Below, piece after piece: positions 9,386 through 20,019 of a DNA stretch of 64,000 nt. The translations under genes were made by a program, and so were the position numbers. Under the pieces are notes generated by a model. It worked only from the letters and a program-made list of their open reading frames with translations, did no database searches and was not told the DNA's origin. Numbering within the stretch: position 1 is the stretch's first letter; each line of letters begins with the position of its first letter. The stretch covers positions 39,765-103,764 of the forward strand of contig JAHDVF020000462.1 in the NCBI GenBank assembly GCA_022606425.2, written 5' to 3'. The DNA comes from Lepidostoma basale. Its lineage: Eukaryota > Arthropoda > Insecta > Trichoptera > Lepidostomatidae.

Positions 9386-9710
9386 AATTGCCAGTGACCG
9401 ACATTTAATATTTGATTGATTTGATCGTGCTACGTTTTCCTCGGCCTTCCTCTTTTTCTAGTTCCGTTCACGTCGTTTACAAATACCTTCTTCACCATTC
9501 TCTCGCTACTCATTATTTCCATGTGTCTTAACCATCTTAACGAGCCTTTCATTATTTTGTTGATAATTCTTTCATTCGCACCGCATTAACTTCTTATATT
9601 TGCATTTGAGACTGTTATATACAGATTTTTCACTTAAAGATCACATTTCTACTGTATTTATTCTACTTTCATCCTTCTTTTGCCAGTTCCATGCTTCACT
9701 TCCATAGACA
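9386..9710 (-). mobile_element. LINE-A internal 3' fragment
   Basis: Complementary strand encodes remnants of GRPRKTWHDQINQIL, RMVKKVF, RWLRHMEIM and the ...NWQKKDE segment. Unlike most copies it lacks the 3' terminal hairpin and GTTA tail; it starts at the GTCACTGG position. It spans about 320 bp of the C-terminal coding region. Confidence 0.85.
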
Positions 9711-10544
9711 AAATATACTCTCAATTATGGAATTTTACGTCTTAATTTTATTGAAATTTGATATTATTAATGTGTCATTATGTAAAAAATCCTACGATTA
9801 ATTATTTCACGGGGATTGCAGGGTAATAAAGGAGTACAGCTACATTCGTGCGAGGGGTTGGCGGTGTAAGTTTCACGTTAGTGGGGCAAGATTCCCGCCA
9901 AAATAATATGTGATTTATTTTATTGGCGTTAGTTAGTAGTTAGTACCTAAACCGTTCTTCGGAGAACATTTATTTCCGTTGAGAACAAATCCTCTTATTG
10001 GTGTGAAAAAAGATAAAAGGAATCTCCGAAATCTCTACAGGCCGCACGGCGTATTGTTATGTGGTTAGGCTTGTTTCTTTAATGTTTCAGTTCCCTTTGT
10101 TCTTGAATCGATTTGTTAGCAATGATAATACTGTCCACCTTGGGATGACAAAATGGGAACGGTCCCCGAAGAGCGGCTCTGAGGAAATAAACTTATTTCT
10201 GTGATAACGCAAATGAATTTGGGGTACGTGATGTTTACACTAGCCTGTTTTATTTGTTTTCCTTTGTAAAATCGAATCCGAAAGAGCTTTCTGGAGCTAA
10301 TACTTCTATACACCCGCAAACTAGGTTTTGGGGGTGAGATCAGGAAGGGGATGGAAATGGGTCCATGTTTTATGGATCCGGCCGGGATAGCGCAACAATC
10401 AGATTTTAAATTAAATCTACAGATTGTATTCCTTTAACTGGAGGCTTGTGTATCGTTCTACTCCATGATAATAAGTATGCCTAATATTTGGTACATAATT
10501 TAATACAGTTGTAATAAAAATATATATTTATAAATGAAAACATG
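9711..10544. other. No recognisable feature
   Basis: Mixed-composition sequence. A 67-codon minus-strand frame at 10116-10319 has no family motif. Confidence 0.4.
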
Positions 10545-10790
10545 TTTAGTTTCTTGAATAATGATGTAAATCTCCATATTAAATAAATCATACCAATGAA
10601 AACTGATCTGTTTTCTAGAAGTTTAATTATATTTTTTGAGAATAAAATGTTTCGTCTTGCTAAAGCACTATCATTTTTTGGCTAACATTTGATAATATCT
10701 TAGCAAGGTGATACTTGTCATTCCCATAAAATCCAATCAAACTTCTTGAATACACATTTTTTTCATTCGTATTAAGGGAAACATGTTTAT
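10545..10790. repeat. FB1 foldback element
   Basis: Left arm: AATAATGATGTAAATCTCCA, TTTTCTAGAAGTTTAATTAT, AATGTTTCGTCTTGCTAAAGC. Right arm is the inverse: CATTTGATAATATCTTAGC, ATACTTGTCATTCCCATAAAAT, TTCATTCGTATTA. Same family as 14.5, 17.2, 52.5, 61.8 and 63.1 kb. The core position reads TTGATAA in the right arm. Confidence 0.75.
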
Positions 10791-10904
10791 TTTATTCCAG
10801 CTTTACAGTATTTTATTATTTATTGGTGCATACATCCGTTATCAACACTAAAAATCAAAAACGAACCGGCTAATGCTAGCAGGTTAACAATGGTATAGTG
10901 TCTT

Positions 10905-10985
10905 TTGAAACCCTGACGTAGCTCTGGCGGGAGCGAAACCGGTTGGTTGTTAAAAAATAAAGTGGTATAAAACAAAATTAAAAGT
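10905..10985 (+). repeat. FB3 single arm
   Basis: One arm of FB3 (compare 50.56-50.72 kb): CCCTGACG, GGCGGGAGCGAAACCGGTTG, then AATAAAGTGGTATAAAA. The inverse arm is not present here. Confidence 0.65.
10909..10948 (+). ncRNA. Hammerhead-ribozyme-like motif (FB3)
   Basis: Helix I AACC (10909-10912)/GGTT (10945-10948); core CTGACG then T (10913-10919), one base off CUGANGA; helix II GCTC (10921-10924)/GAGC (10931-10934), perfect; GAAA (10935-10938); minimal helix III C..G; triplet GTT. Compared with 50.65 kb, helix I changed from CACC/GGTG to AACC/GGTT with pairing kept, a covariation that supports a selected RNA fold in the parent element. Confidence 0.6.
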
Positions 10986-11029
10986 TATTCTTCTATTTGA
11001 ATTAATATAATATTTTAATTCATATCATA

Positions 11030-11225
11030 TTTGAATTAATATAATAACACTTATTATAACAACACTTTTTTTACCGTAACACAGAAATGTTTCGGTTATA
11101 CCTAACATCATTTATCAATTTACCAAATTTTAAACATTGATAAAGGTTTTGTTGTAACCGAAACATTACTCGTTGTTAAGTGAAAATCAGTGTTGTTGTA
11201 CAAATTAGAATTGTATTAATTCAAA
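11030..11225. repeat. FB2 foldback element
   Basis: Left arm TAACAACACTTTTTTTACCG, CACAGAAATGTTTCGG; right arm inverse with ACATTGATAAAGG, GTTGTAACCGAAACATT, and CAGTGTTGTTGTAC. The core position reads TTGATAA (11137-11143) and GAAA is at 11160-11163. The base pairs just after GAAA have decayed. Confidence 0.65.
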
Positions 11226-11344
11226 TTAAAAGTGAATTAATATTTTATTCAATAATGCCACACCACAAATTAAATGCTTCAGAAGAAAATATGATAATTT
11301 TTTTATGAAAAAACAATGGTTGTGATATTAATTATGTATAACTC

Positions 11345-11862
11345 CATTTTTATTTTATAGTAGTAAACACGATTGTTAAGTGATTTTACATGGATTTAAT
11401 TGACATGAATAGTGACAATAAAGGTCACTGACATCATCCACCAGGTAGCGACTCAAAAATGGCAATGGGCAGGTCACATAGCCAGAAGCTCAGACGAAAA
11501 GTGGACAAGAAGACTGCTGACTTGGAGACCGTAGACGGCAAAGAGAAGTGCAGAGCGACCGCAACTACGGTCGGAGGACGATCTGAACAGACATGTCGGA
11601 ATAACTTGGATGCAGTCTGCACAGGACAGAGCGACATGGAAGCGAATAGAGGAGGCCTTTGTTCAGGAGTGGACGGGAATAGGCTGAGCAAGAAGAAGAA
11701 GAAATACTGACAAATTTGTTTCGCGTTGCGAGAGCATTCTTAAACTCGAGTTTGAAAATGCTATCGCAAAGTGAAACGAATTTGTGACTATTTATATAAT
11801 TTATACAAATTAAATCTAAGTAAAACCACTAAACAATCGTGATTATTATTATAAATAAATAT
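11345..11862. repeat. FB7 inverted-repeat element split by a LINE-C insertion
   Basis: 11346-11418 (with CACGATTGTTAAGTGATTTTA) is the inverse of about 11786-11862 (AAACCACTAAACAATCGTG). An inner 39-bp arm pair (11712-11750 and 11751-11788) meets at ACTCGAGT with about 80% match. LINE-C (11419-11705) lies between outer and inner left arms, so it inserted into a pre-existing foldback. Confidence 0.6.
11419..11705 (+). mobile_element. LINE-C 3' fragment (RTE-like), AAG tail
   Basis: Reads GTCACTGACATCATCCACCA, then decodes to WQWAGHIARSSDEKW-like residues, WRP, and DAVCTGQSDMEANRGGLC in a shifted frame; ends AGCAAGAAGAAGAAGAAA. The same lineage is at 39.1 and 43.6 kb. G+C content is clearly higher than the flanks. 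Truncated to about 290 bp. Confidence 0.8.
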
Positions 11863-12539
11863 TATTTCATATTTTAAAAAAATAATAATCAAACTAAATA
11901 TTTACGGTTATTTTAAATACATATTATGTATGTAGGTTAGTTTGGGTTATGTGAGGTTAGTGTAAGATAAGCTACCTACATAAGTTTGAAAGTTGGGTAA
12001 AGTTAAGATTGGTTAGCCCACTTGGAGTTAGTAGCGACTCCGGATACGTGACAATTAATTTATTCTCTCTGCGTTTCCCTTTCAGCTCTAGGCGTGGAGG
12101 TATAGGCCTAAGCATGTTTGTTTAAATTATAAAATGTGCTTAAAATGCATGAAATGACAATTTAGCGACCCGAACCCGAATAATGGTCCTAAAACTCTGA
12201 AAGTAAAATATAAGCGGGATTGTAATCCTCCGTCATTTGTCTTTGAACCCACTCTATTTCTTTAATAGCTGCAATCAGTAACGCCGAGCGTCCCCGAACT
12301 TTTTATAGGGGTTCCTACATGTGAGAAAAACGCTTTATTTTTTAAAAATATATTATATAAAATATATTAAAAAACTATCTACGGATCTATCTTCTCCTAA
12401 AAAATAGATTAAAATTCAAACTTTTTAAAAAATTTTATGAGTAATTTAATAAAATTGAATAAATTGTTTTTTTTTTGGATTGGGTATTATCAACTCTTAC
12501 TTATATAGAGATGTCAAAAGAATGTGGAAATATCATCAA
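11863..12539. other. No recognisable feature
   Basis: A+T-rich with scattered G+C patches (12000-12300). No repeat match or coding motif found. Confidence 0.4.
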
Positions 12540-12650
12540 GGCATAAACAACTATTGTTCTGAGGATTGATTGAATCTCAATAGAGACGAAGATGTAAATT
12601 GTTTTTTGAAAACAGAATATGGTGGACCTATTGTTCTAGCCATACACAGT
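12540..12650 (-). repeat. Repeat L fragment
   Basis: TCTCAATAGAGACGAAGATG and TTTTTTGAAAACAGAATATGG are the inverse of the 3' part of repeat L at 28.75-28.81 and 53.81-53.87 kb (ATATTCTGTTTC..., CATCTTCGTCTCTATTGAGA). Confidence 0.7.
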
Positions 12651-12739
12651 GTTAGACAAGCTTTTGAAGGTTATAAAACTAAAGGGATCAGTGCAACATA
12701 TTATTTTTTTAAATTATTTAGTTGAATCGCTCTTTACAT

Positions 12740-12925
12740 GTTAAGGGCATATCTATCATTTTGATTCTCGTGACATGTGATTAGTAGCTAATCTATTGGC
12801 ATTTTATTGTCACGTGAATTCTTTACCAGACCAAAGACAGTATGCCAATCACACTGCCATCGCCGGGAAATCGAACCCAGTATCTACGGTATGGCAATAA
12901 AACCACTTACCACTTGTCCACAAAG
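12740..12925 (-). mobile_element. tRNA-derived SINE
   Basis: Reverse strand gives a tRNA-like head with a box B (GGTTCGATTTCC-like, complement at about 12862-12873) and a body that includes the complement of CACACTGCCATC and ATTTTATTGTCACG, and ends in AGAATCAAAATGAT. Matches the SINEs at 22.2, 39.74 and 44.64 kb. Confidence 0.7.
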
Positions 12926-13499
12926 GTTGTAGATACGTCTATTGGTCTTGATTTTTTGCCATTCTTTAGATACGCTAGTTCGAATATCTGGATTTCTAAC
13001 AAATCAGGTCGAAGCAAAACAGAATTTTCATTGAATCATATACGACGATGGTTAGCCTCAAATTAAGACAAAATGTTGACCTATAAGTCTCCATGAATGA
13101 CTCCACGCAATTATGCTTGATGGTGTCCTGCGACCAACTCTCCAAGCTTCCGAGGCACAGAAAAATATGTTGCAACTAATTTTAGTAAAGCAGGGAGGTA
13201 TTTACAATGTAATGTTTATTCAATCTAATGTGATTTCAAGTAGGTTCAATATCTAAAAATTCGTAAAAGCATACGTTTGTTTAAAAGACGATGTTTGATA
13301 ATCCATCAAAGGCTTTATATAAAATTCCAAGGTGATAATTTAAACAGAGGTGTGTACTTAATATTTTAAATAGTTCTGGATCCAAGCAATGTTTTACTAT
13401 TATGTGGGCCATATCAAATAATAGATTTATCAGAGAAATAGTTGGTAAATGCATGGTATCACGTTGAATCGTAACCTAGACTATATGTATGTCCGTAAA
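12926..13499. other. No recognisable feature
   Basis: Unassigned A+T-rich sequence without motif-bearing frames. Confidence 0.4.
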
Positions 13500-13766
13500 A
13501 TGCAATCGACGAGTTTCTGGCCATCTTTCTCCATTCCCTAGCTCCTTCAATTTTCTCCCAATCTTCTTCCACGCAATCCGCTCATATTTTTCTCGGTCTG
13601 CCTCTTGGTGTTCTACCCTCTGGCATTCTTCCCACATGGCCAGCCCACCGTAGGCGTTGCGACTTATAGAATCTCACTACTTTTTCCTGGTTAATCAGTT
13701 CTTTAAGTTCAAGATTTTTTTTAATTCTGTAAGTCACATCCTCCAACGTGGGTCCAAATAAGATAA
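13500..13766 (-). mobile_element. LINE-H C-terminal fragment
   Basis: Minus strand decodes to GPTLEDVTYRIKKNLELKEL, then SQRLRWAGHVGRMPEGRTP and RGRPRKI, followed by decayed W-E-D-W and W-R-E remnants. The RLRWAGHV-RM-E and GRPR motifs are the standard post-RT tail of an RTE-like LINE. No tail is visible at the left end. Confidence 0.75.
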
Positions 13767-14499
13767 TAAAATTACACAAATAAATAAATTATAAATGCTC
13801 TTCAGTTATACGTAGTAAATGGCAATAAACTTGAAAGAGCGTTTAGTTTCTATTAAATTATCGAATCTATTACCAACGTCAACATCCACTTGCTACTTTT
13901 AGAACACAGTTTTGATAATTGTCTGTTTGTGTATATTGTTTATTATACATTCTCAGACTAATATTTGTTCAAAGCGTAAAATTATATTCACTCAACTGTG
14001 TATGGTTATTCAAATTGCTTATTTGTTTGCACAATCATTACTCTACTTTTAACTTGTTGAACCTTTAATGTCAACACTAATTTACAAAATAAATTAATTA
14101 TGAAAATATCAATAAACCGTTAATTAAAATATCAATTTAATTTTATTACTTGAGCATGCACAATTAAAATTTATACATTATTACAATTTAGTTGGCTAAC
14201 GTTCTAACGATGAATTTATGTTTATTGAATTACGTTTTAAAAGAAACAAAAAATAACATTAAAATTTACGTTTTCATTATGTATGATACCATAGTTTTTG
14301 AGTATGAATTATTATATGCTGCTTTAATAAAATATTTTGAGATATATGTGAAACCGTGTTTCCAAAATGGTCTTATTTATGTTATTACTGTTGGCACATT
14401 AGAACTAAACATTTCTATAAATTCCAATAATATTTTTTTAAATAAAACTCTTTGAAAAATAATCTGAAATAATTTTATCATTAAATTAATCCATATTAA
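13767..14499. other. No recognisable feature
   Basis: Very A+T-rich. An 87-codon frame at 14192-14455 has low-complexity Asn/Ile/Leu composition and no motif. Confidence 0.4.
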
Positions 14500-14820
14500 A
14501 TGAAAACATCGTTTTCTAGAAATTTTTGTTACATTTTATAGGAGTGAAACGCTTTACCTCACTAAGGCATTTTCAAATGTAATTAGATCACAGCTTAGCA
14601 AGGCGAAATATATTTTGTTCCCAAAAAAACGATAATTAATATGACTGAAAGCATCGGTTTTCTAAATCTCTTATCATATTTTATGGGAAAAATATATTTT
14701 GCTTTGATAGAGCATTATCTAATGTTACATAACATCGTACATTTGAATGCCTTAGTATGGTAAAACATGTAATTAACAAAACTTCTAGAAAACAGTATTC
14801 TGCATTCGTATTATTTATTT
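14500..14820. repeat. FB1-like foldback, diverged or compound
   Basis: Contains GAAAACATCGTTTTCTAGAA and ACATTTTATAGGAGTGAAACG, then AGCTTAGCAAGGCGAAATAT, and a second set TTTTCTAAATCTCTTATCAT, TTTTATGGGAAAAATATATTTTG with AGAAAACAGTATTCTGCATTCGTATTA. At least three arm remnants in both orientations suggest two overlapping or nested FB1 copies. Confidence 0.55.
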
Positions 14821-15484
14821 AAAATGTAGTTTTACACTATCTTTCAAGAAATAAAAATATATAAAAATAAAACCATCGATAATTAAATCATCGTTCAATT
14901 TATTTTAAAATATCTTGAATTTAAACGTATGCTAACTATTTCTTATAGCTGTCAGAATTTTTTAAATTTTATGGTAATAAACGCTCTTTGTTTGGGATAA
15001 TTACAAGGAGTATAGAGGTTAACATTTCTAGACGAAATTTGCACAGACTTCTTATAAGTTTTAAGATTTTATCTCAAAATATTAGTACCCTTTCCTCCGC
15101 ATCCCGTTTAACTAAGCATGCCTTAATCGCAGCGGTTCGGTGCAGACTGAAAGAGAAACATACTCAAAATTACAAAATACGAAGAACTAAACATTTTTGC
15201 GATAATGAGTACATTTACATCAAATCCGATACCTCTTGACGATGATTTGTGAAATATTTTAACCTGTATTATTTAGTTGGCTTTATTTGCAGTTGAAAAA
15301 AATGTTTCCAAATGAGACTGTCTATATTTGCAGCTCATGAGGAGTGTCTCAGTTAATTTTAATATTGATCATAGCTTAATACTAAAAAACTTAAGTAAAA
15401 AGAATTCATTCATTTGTGAGCTACAATTGGGGACCACAACTCATTGGGTAAATAATTTTATAATATTTTAAATAATTATATTTA
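14821..15484. other. No recognisable feature
   Basis: An 83-codon frame at 14988-15239 has basic composition but no recognised motif. The remainder is A+T-rich. Confidence 0.4.
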
Positions 15485-15609
15485 TATTTGAATTACTTTT
15501 TGATAACTTTGTATCACAACACTTTATTACACTTTTCACAGACATGTTTCGGGACACAGAAGCCCCTTCTTCAGTGTGTACAAATTTAACAGCTAAATGA
15601 GACAAAATC
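15485..15609 (-). repeat. Penelope-like inverted arm, left
   Basis: Inverse of 16888-17013 at about 98% identity. Contains TATCACAACACTTTATTACA, GACATGTTTCGGG and the complement of the ribozyme core. Its inner end overlaps the first codons of the open frame. Confidence 0.92.
15537..15580 (-). ncRNA. Hammerhead ribozyme-like motif, left arm of Penelope-like element
   Basis: Mirror copy of the right-arm motif, read on the minus strand: helix I CACA/TGTG, core CTGAAGA (complement at 15568-15574), helix II GGG/CCC, GAAA, C-AT-G minimal helix III, GTC triplet. It lies antisense to the element's ORF, so an antisense transcript could also be cleaved. Not tested. Confidence 0.65.
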
Positions 15610-16810
15610 AAAAAATGTTTCAAATAATGCAATTTTAAGTAATGCAAGTTTAAGCGATGACGTCAAAAAAGATTTAATTTCCTTGTATAATGTCTGCATT
15701 AATCAAAATTATTTCCAATTTAATAACAAAAACTATAAACAGACTGAAGGATTGCCCATGGGTGCACCCACAAGCCCTTTATTTGCCGATATTTTTGTAA
15801 ACGATTTAGAAAATAATTTTTTTAAATGTGATTCCAATTTAATAAAAAATGTTTTCATTTGGAAAAGATACGTAGACGATATTTTTTGTATTTGGACAGG
15901 CACGGATAGGCAGTTAACTTCTTTCCTCACCCTTATCAACTCCTTCCATGAACATATCAAATTCACATTAGAAATTGGACATAATAATAAACTTAACTTC
16001 CTAGATTTAACCTTAAATATAATAGACAACAAAATCAAATTTAAGATATTTCGAAAACCCACGTATACAGATAATGTAATTCATAATATGTCCAATCATC
16101 CGAGGTCACATAAACATTCAGCTTTCCATGCCATGTTGACTCGTTTAATTAATATACCTCTTTCACTAGAAAATTATAATAAAGAACTAACTACAATAAA
16201 ACATATTGCTTAAAATAATGGTTACAGTGATTATCTAATCGATAATATTTTAAATAAAAAAAACAAAAATAAGTTTACTAAAACAATTTTGTATACTCCA
16301 CCTAACTATAATCAGAAAAATAATCAATGGCGTAGAATTTTATATATTAATAATCTAACAAATATAGTTTCTAAAGATCTTCCGTTAGACATTAGACCCG
16401 CGTTCTATACCAATAATAATCTAGGTAAATTGTTAATAAATAATAAAGACAAAGAAGACAAACTAATCCAATCGGGAGTATACAAACTTAAATGCGACGA
16501 TTGCCCATCTTATTATATAGGAAAAACAACGCGTAACATTAATTTAAGAATGAAGGAGCACATTAGGTGTCTCTCAAATAATAATTTTTCCGAATTCGCG
16601 AATCATCTCATAGAAAAAGATCACTCCTTCGATAAAAATAACGGCGTTGAAGTTTTGCATATCAGTAATAGAAAAGTAACATTAAATAACCTTGAAATCC
16701 TAGAAATAAAAAAGTCGATAAAAAATAAAGAAGAAATTATAAATAATCAAATTAATTTAACTTCCAGTCCGATACTAGATTTATTTCCCCTGTCCCATTA
16801 TTCTGGCTAA
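15590..16810 (+). pseudogene. Penelope-like reverse transcriptase with GIY-YIG endonuclease, 5'-truncated, one stop
   Basis: The polyprotein copies element RNA (RT) and nicks DNA (GIY-YIG). The frame is open from 15590, has one in-frame TAA at 16211-16213, and continues in the same frame to 16810. Visible: TEGLPMGAPTSPLFADIF (motif B region), KRYVDDIFCIW with the catalytic YVDD at about 15869-15880, NKLNFLDLTLN and FRKPTYTD (motifs D and E). The linker follows, then the endonuclease: GVYKLKC (from 16475), SYYIGKTTRNINLRMKEH (YIG at about 16514), SEFANHLIEKDHSF and a late NNLEILE. The N-terminal RT part with the first catalytic Asp (motif A) is absent, so it cannot be active. Full-length relatives are about twice this length. 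Very A+T-rich, like its surroundings. Confidence 0.93.
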
Positions 16811-16887
16811 AATGTAATTAACACTATTTCTTGGAACCACCCCCACTCCTCTTTTACCGTTTTAATTTTATTTAGTATATAAGTAAC

Positions 16888-17013
16888 GATTTTGTCTCAT
16901 TTAGCTGTTAAAATTTGTACACACTGAAGAAGGGGCTTCTGTGTCCCGAAACATGTCTGTGAAAAGTATAATAAAGTGTTGTGATACAAAGTTATCAAAA
17001 AGTAATTCAAATA
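16888..17013 (+). repeat. Penelope-like inverted arm, right
   Basis: Starts at GATTTTGTCTCATTTAGCTG and ends near AATTCAAATA. It continues into TGAATCCGCAACACAAAGTA and GGCGAATATAGAAGAAATT, a tail also found (either strand) near 5.15, 17.17, 23.9, 31.3 and 46.2 kb. Confidence 0.92.
16920..16961 (+). ncRNA. Hammerhead ribozyme-like motif, right arm of Penelope-like element
   Basis: Helix I CACA (16920-16923)/TGTG (16958-16961); core CTGAAGA (16924-16930), matching CUGANGA exactly; one unpaired A; helix II GGG..CCC (3' side 16945-16947); GAAA (16948-16951); helix III of essentially two pairs closed by AT; triplet GTC with predicted cut after 16957. Very short helix III is a known trait of ribozymes in Penelope-like elements, which are thought to work best as dimers. 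The extra A before helix II departs from the textbook form but recurs in every family here. Confidence 0.7.
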
Positions 17014-17205
17014 TGAATCCGCAACACAAAGTAATGGCGAATATAGAAGAAATTATATTTATATTTTATTTATATTTATCACGGATGAAGGGCTGGTTAG
17101 TCCGAAACATGTTTGGTAATTAATTTTCATTTTTTAATAAAGAGAGTGTTGTATACAAAGTTATGGCGAACATAGAAGAAATTAAGTGTTATTCAAATAG
17201 TTAAT
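17014..17205 (+). repeat. Second Penelope-type arm directly downstream
   Basis: Continues from the element's tail into a different arm: TTTATCACGGATGAAGGG, GTCCGAAACATGTTTGG, AATAAAGAGAGTGTTGTATAC, and again the tail GTTATGGCGAACATAGAAGAA. So two Penelope-type 3' arms lie head to tail. Confidence 0.7.
17076..17119 (+). ncRNA. Hammerhead-like motif, second arm
   Basis: Helix I TTATCA (17076-17081)/TGGTAA (17114-17119) pairs over 6 bp with one wobble; core CGGATGA (17082-17088, one base off CUGAUGA); helix II GGG/TCC-type; GAAA (17104-17107); C-AT-G; GTT triplet. The helix I sequence is unrelated to that of the previous arm yet still pairs. Confidence 0.6.
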
Positions 17206-17209
17206 TAAT

Positions 17210-17390
17210 ACGAATGAAAAAGTCAGCTTTTTAGCATTTTCTTTATAGTTTATGGGAATGACATGTTTCGCCTTTCAAATGAATTATCAAATTTGCGTAT
17301 GATAGGCAAAACATGTTATTACCATAAACTGCTATAAAAGTTTTTAAGAACAAACGTTTTCATTCGTTTTAATTATTTAATATAGAGATA
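17210..17390. repeat. FB1 foldback element
   Basis: Left arm: ACGAATGAAAAAGTCAGC, TTATAGTTTATGGGAATGAC, ATGTTTCGCCTTTC. Right arm inverse: GATAGGCAAAACATG, TTACCATAAACTGC, CAAACGTTTTCATTCG. It is the third ribozyme-type foldback in a row in this 1.9-kb cluster. Confidence 0.75.
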
Positions 17391-20019
17391 AAAGCTATGT
17401 TTTGTTTCATTTGTTCTACATTTTTGGAATTTTTTTTCTAATGTAATTATACAGAGTGCTGAAAATGCCTCCCCAGAAAGGGTTATCTATGTTGGGAGAT
17501 ATAAAAACCTTGTACTTGGTAAATGATCAGTAAATAAATAAATTGTAGACAGTTGCAGTTCAAAACCATTTTATGGACTCCAGATGTAGCCAACCGGACA
17601 TTCAGAGTTAAATACTTTAATATTTTACAAAATATGTAGAAATTGTCAGAATATTTCACAAATAACTCCATTCTTCATCGCTGTACTTGACCGAGTGTGT
17701 GACATTACAAAAAAAACATTTATAAAATTTAAGCTCCATTGTTTTTTTTTACTCTTATTCTATTTCCTATTATCACATTGGAGTCAACGATAATAACATA
17801 TTTTTATAACCTCCAATAATAATATTGTTAACTCGATTACCTTATTCTCGTCGTTTATGATTTATACCTAACGGCCCGGATCCAGAAATGAGCCCTTTAT
17901 TATTTATAAATATATGGTGAGACCTTCTAAACGCCCTATTTTGAATCCGTGCAGTTCATTTGAGTCGACATACATGCGTCAACATGCGGGGCAATCAAAG
18001 TTTGCAATAATACCGTAAACATTTTGCGAAGGTTATTTATCACTCTTTTCATTATATTATAATTAATCAAAGGAATTCTTCCAAAATTAATCAAACAAAT
18101 TGATAATTATGTCATAAAAGTATAAACGGAAGCATGATTATAAATATATAAGACTCATTAAGGTATTATTGCAAAAACTACAATGAAATCGAAAATAAAA
18201 AAAGAGATATTTTCAATATGTAAATTTTCTTTACACAATTTTAAACGGCCGACCGGTTCCTTTGTCATTGAAAACTGTGCAAAATCAAAAATATTCTCTA
18301 ACCTTTATTTTCGATTTTTTACAGCGACACATAAATTCTACGAAATACACATTTAAAACACATATATTCTAATATGATTGCCCATACACAAATCATTCAC
18401 GACACCTTTATAAAAAAAATTAAAATTTTAACCCATTAATATTGATTTCTTTATGAAATAACTTCATTTGGTACAAAGGTATTTTATTTCTCTCGAAAAC
18501 ACACATTTCAGGTAAGATATTTTAATTCTTAATATATTTGATAAGCAGTAAGCGTTTGGTGTATCCACACACACACTCATGCATTTGTAGACTGTGGTAC
18601 ACCGAGAAAGCGTCAATTACGTCAGCCGAGTATCAATAACATATTCAAATAACACACTGAGAAAGAATTTAAAACACACAATATCTTCACAATTGTCGTT
18701 GTTTATAAACAAACTTAAAAACAACAACGGATTCAGATTAGAATGTTATTTAAAAAAAGTTCAATTTTATTGAAAATATTAAGATTTAAAAAAATACTTA
18801 ACAATATCTTCATAAATCTAAATCCGTTCCGTTCAATTTGCAATATATGGTTTTTGTAAAATTTACAAAAATATTCAAAACTACTAACACATATTATAAT
18901 CGACAATTTCTATAAGCTGTTCTTGAGACTCTTAATGGCTTTTAATTGTAATGTAATACTGTCTTATCCTTAGTTTTAAAATTATTTAAAACATATCATA
19001 GTACCTTATTTTCACCCAAAAATATTCTGTATTTTAATTAAAACAAAGTTATTAAAAAACCTATTGTTTTTTTTAATAAATTTTTGTAATGTCACCCTCG
19101 TAGACAATATCAAATTCTGTTTTATCATTGGAAAAGAAGGATTCCAGTTTAAACGAAAATGATTTTGTTTTCAACGCAATACAATCTTGAAACGTTTACG
19201 GGAGCATTCTCACACATCAAATCAATAAAGATAGCACACTGTAATACCACCTTACAAAAACAAAAAAGAATGTGTACATCATAAAATAAAATCACAAAAA
19301 ACTCACAACACGAACAACCACAAAACAAACAACATAAATTTCACATGATATTATATATGTCGCACCTGTAGATACCTTGTAATTTTCCCAAACAACCTTC
19401 TGATTTGTAATTTTTTAATAAACATGCAATTATAGCAATCATGGCTTACATATAAAATATTAATTAACCGTTTTCTACTTAGATATTACTTGAATTATAA
19501 ATTATTTAAGTCAAAATCGATAAAACTTTGCCTTTTTGATAATTAAATACTAAACTCGGCAAACAATCACAGCGGTCACAAAATTATCAAGCGAGAGGTC
19601 GAAAGATACGGTAATAATAGTAAAAACAAATTCATTTGAGTCGTCCAGCCTTCCTCGCGTTCCGAATATTACAGAAGCGAAAGTGCGACATAAATAGTTT
19701 GGTGGTTCGCTTACTTTTTAAACGATGAAACTCGGCAAACAACTGTATTTCTCGTTCTCACAAAAACATATAATGTTTACGTAAGAAGCGTTTTTTTCCG
19801 CTCCAGTGTTCAAGTGTAGAAATATCTATGTAAAGAAAAAATCATCCTGTACAAGACTATCATCAGAATAGTGTATCGAATGGGTGTGAGATGTGAAGTC
19901 TGCTAAGATGTTGTTTATCAATGAGAGGAGAGAGCTGCGTAAGATCTGGTCCCGTGAATAATGAAGGATTTAACAACAACATTTATAAAGCTCTTTGTAC
20001 ACATCAAACCTAACAGGTT
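17391..20019. other. No gene or repeat recognised
   Basis: 2.6 kb of A+T-rich sequence with only short motif-free frames. AAACTCGGCAAACAA occurs twice (about 19553 and 19727), likely chance or a small duplication. It could be intronic; I see no splice-framed exon. Confidence 0.4.

Larger units (their letters stand above)
15485..17013 (+). mobile_element. Penelope-like element (GIY-YIG type) with inverted arms
   Basis: A 1.5-kb copy: a 125-bp left arm (15485-15609), an RT/GIY-YIG reading frame (15590-16810), a short 3' non-coding part and a right arm (16888-17013) that is the inverse of the left. The arms differ by one substitution and one 1-base indel, so they were almost certainly made at the same event. 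Penelope-like elements often have complex direct or inverted terminal copies and are known to carry hammerhead motifs; both are seen here. The 5' half of the RT is missing, so the left arm is joined straight to the middle of the RT. Confidence 0.9.
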
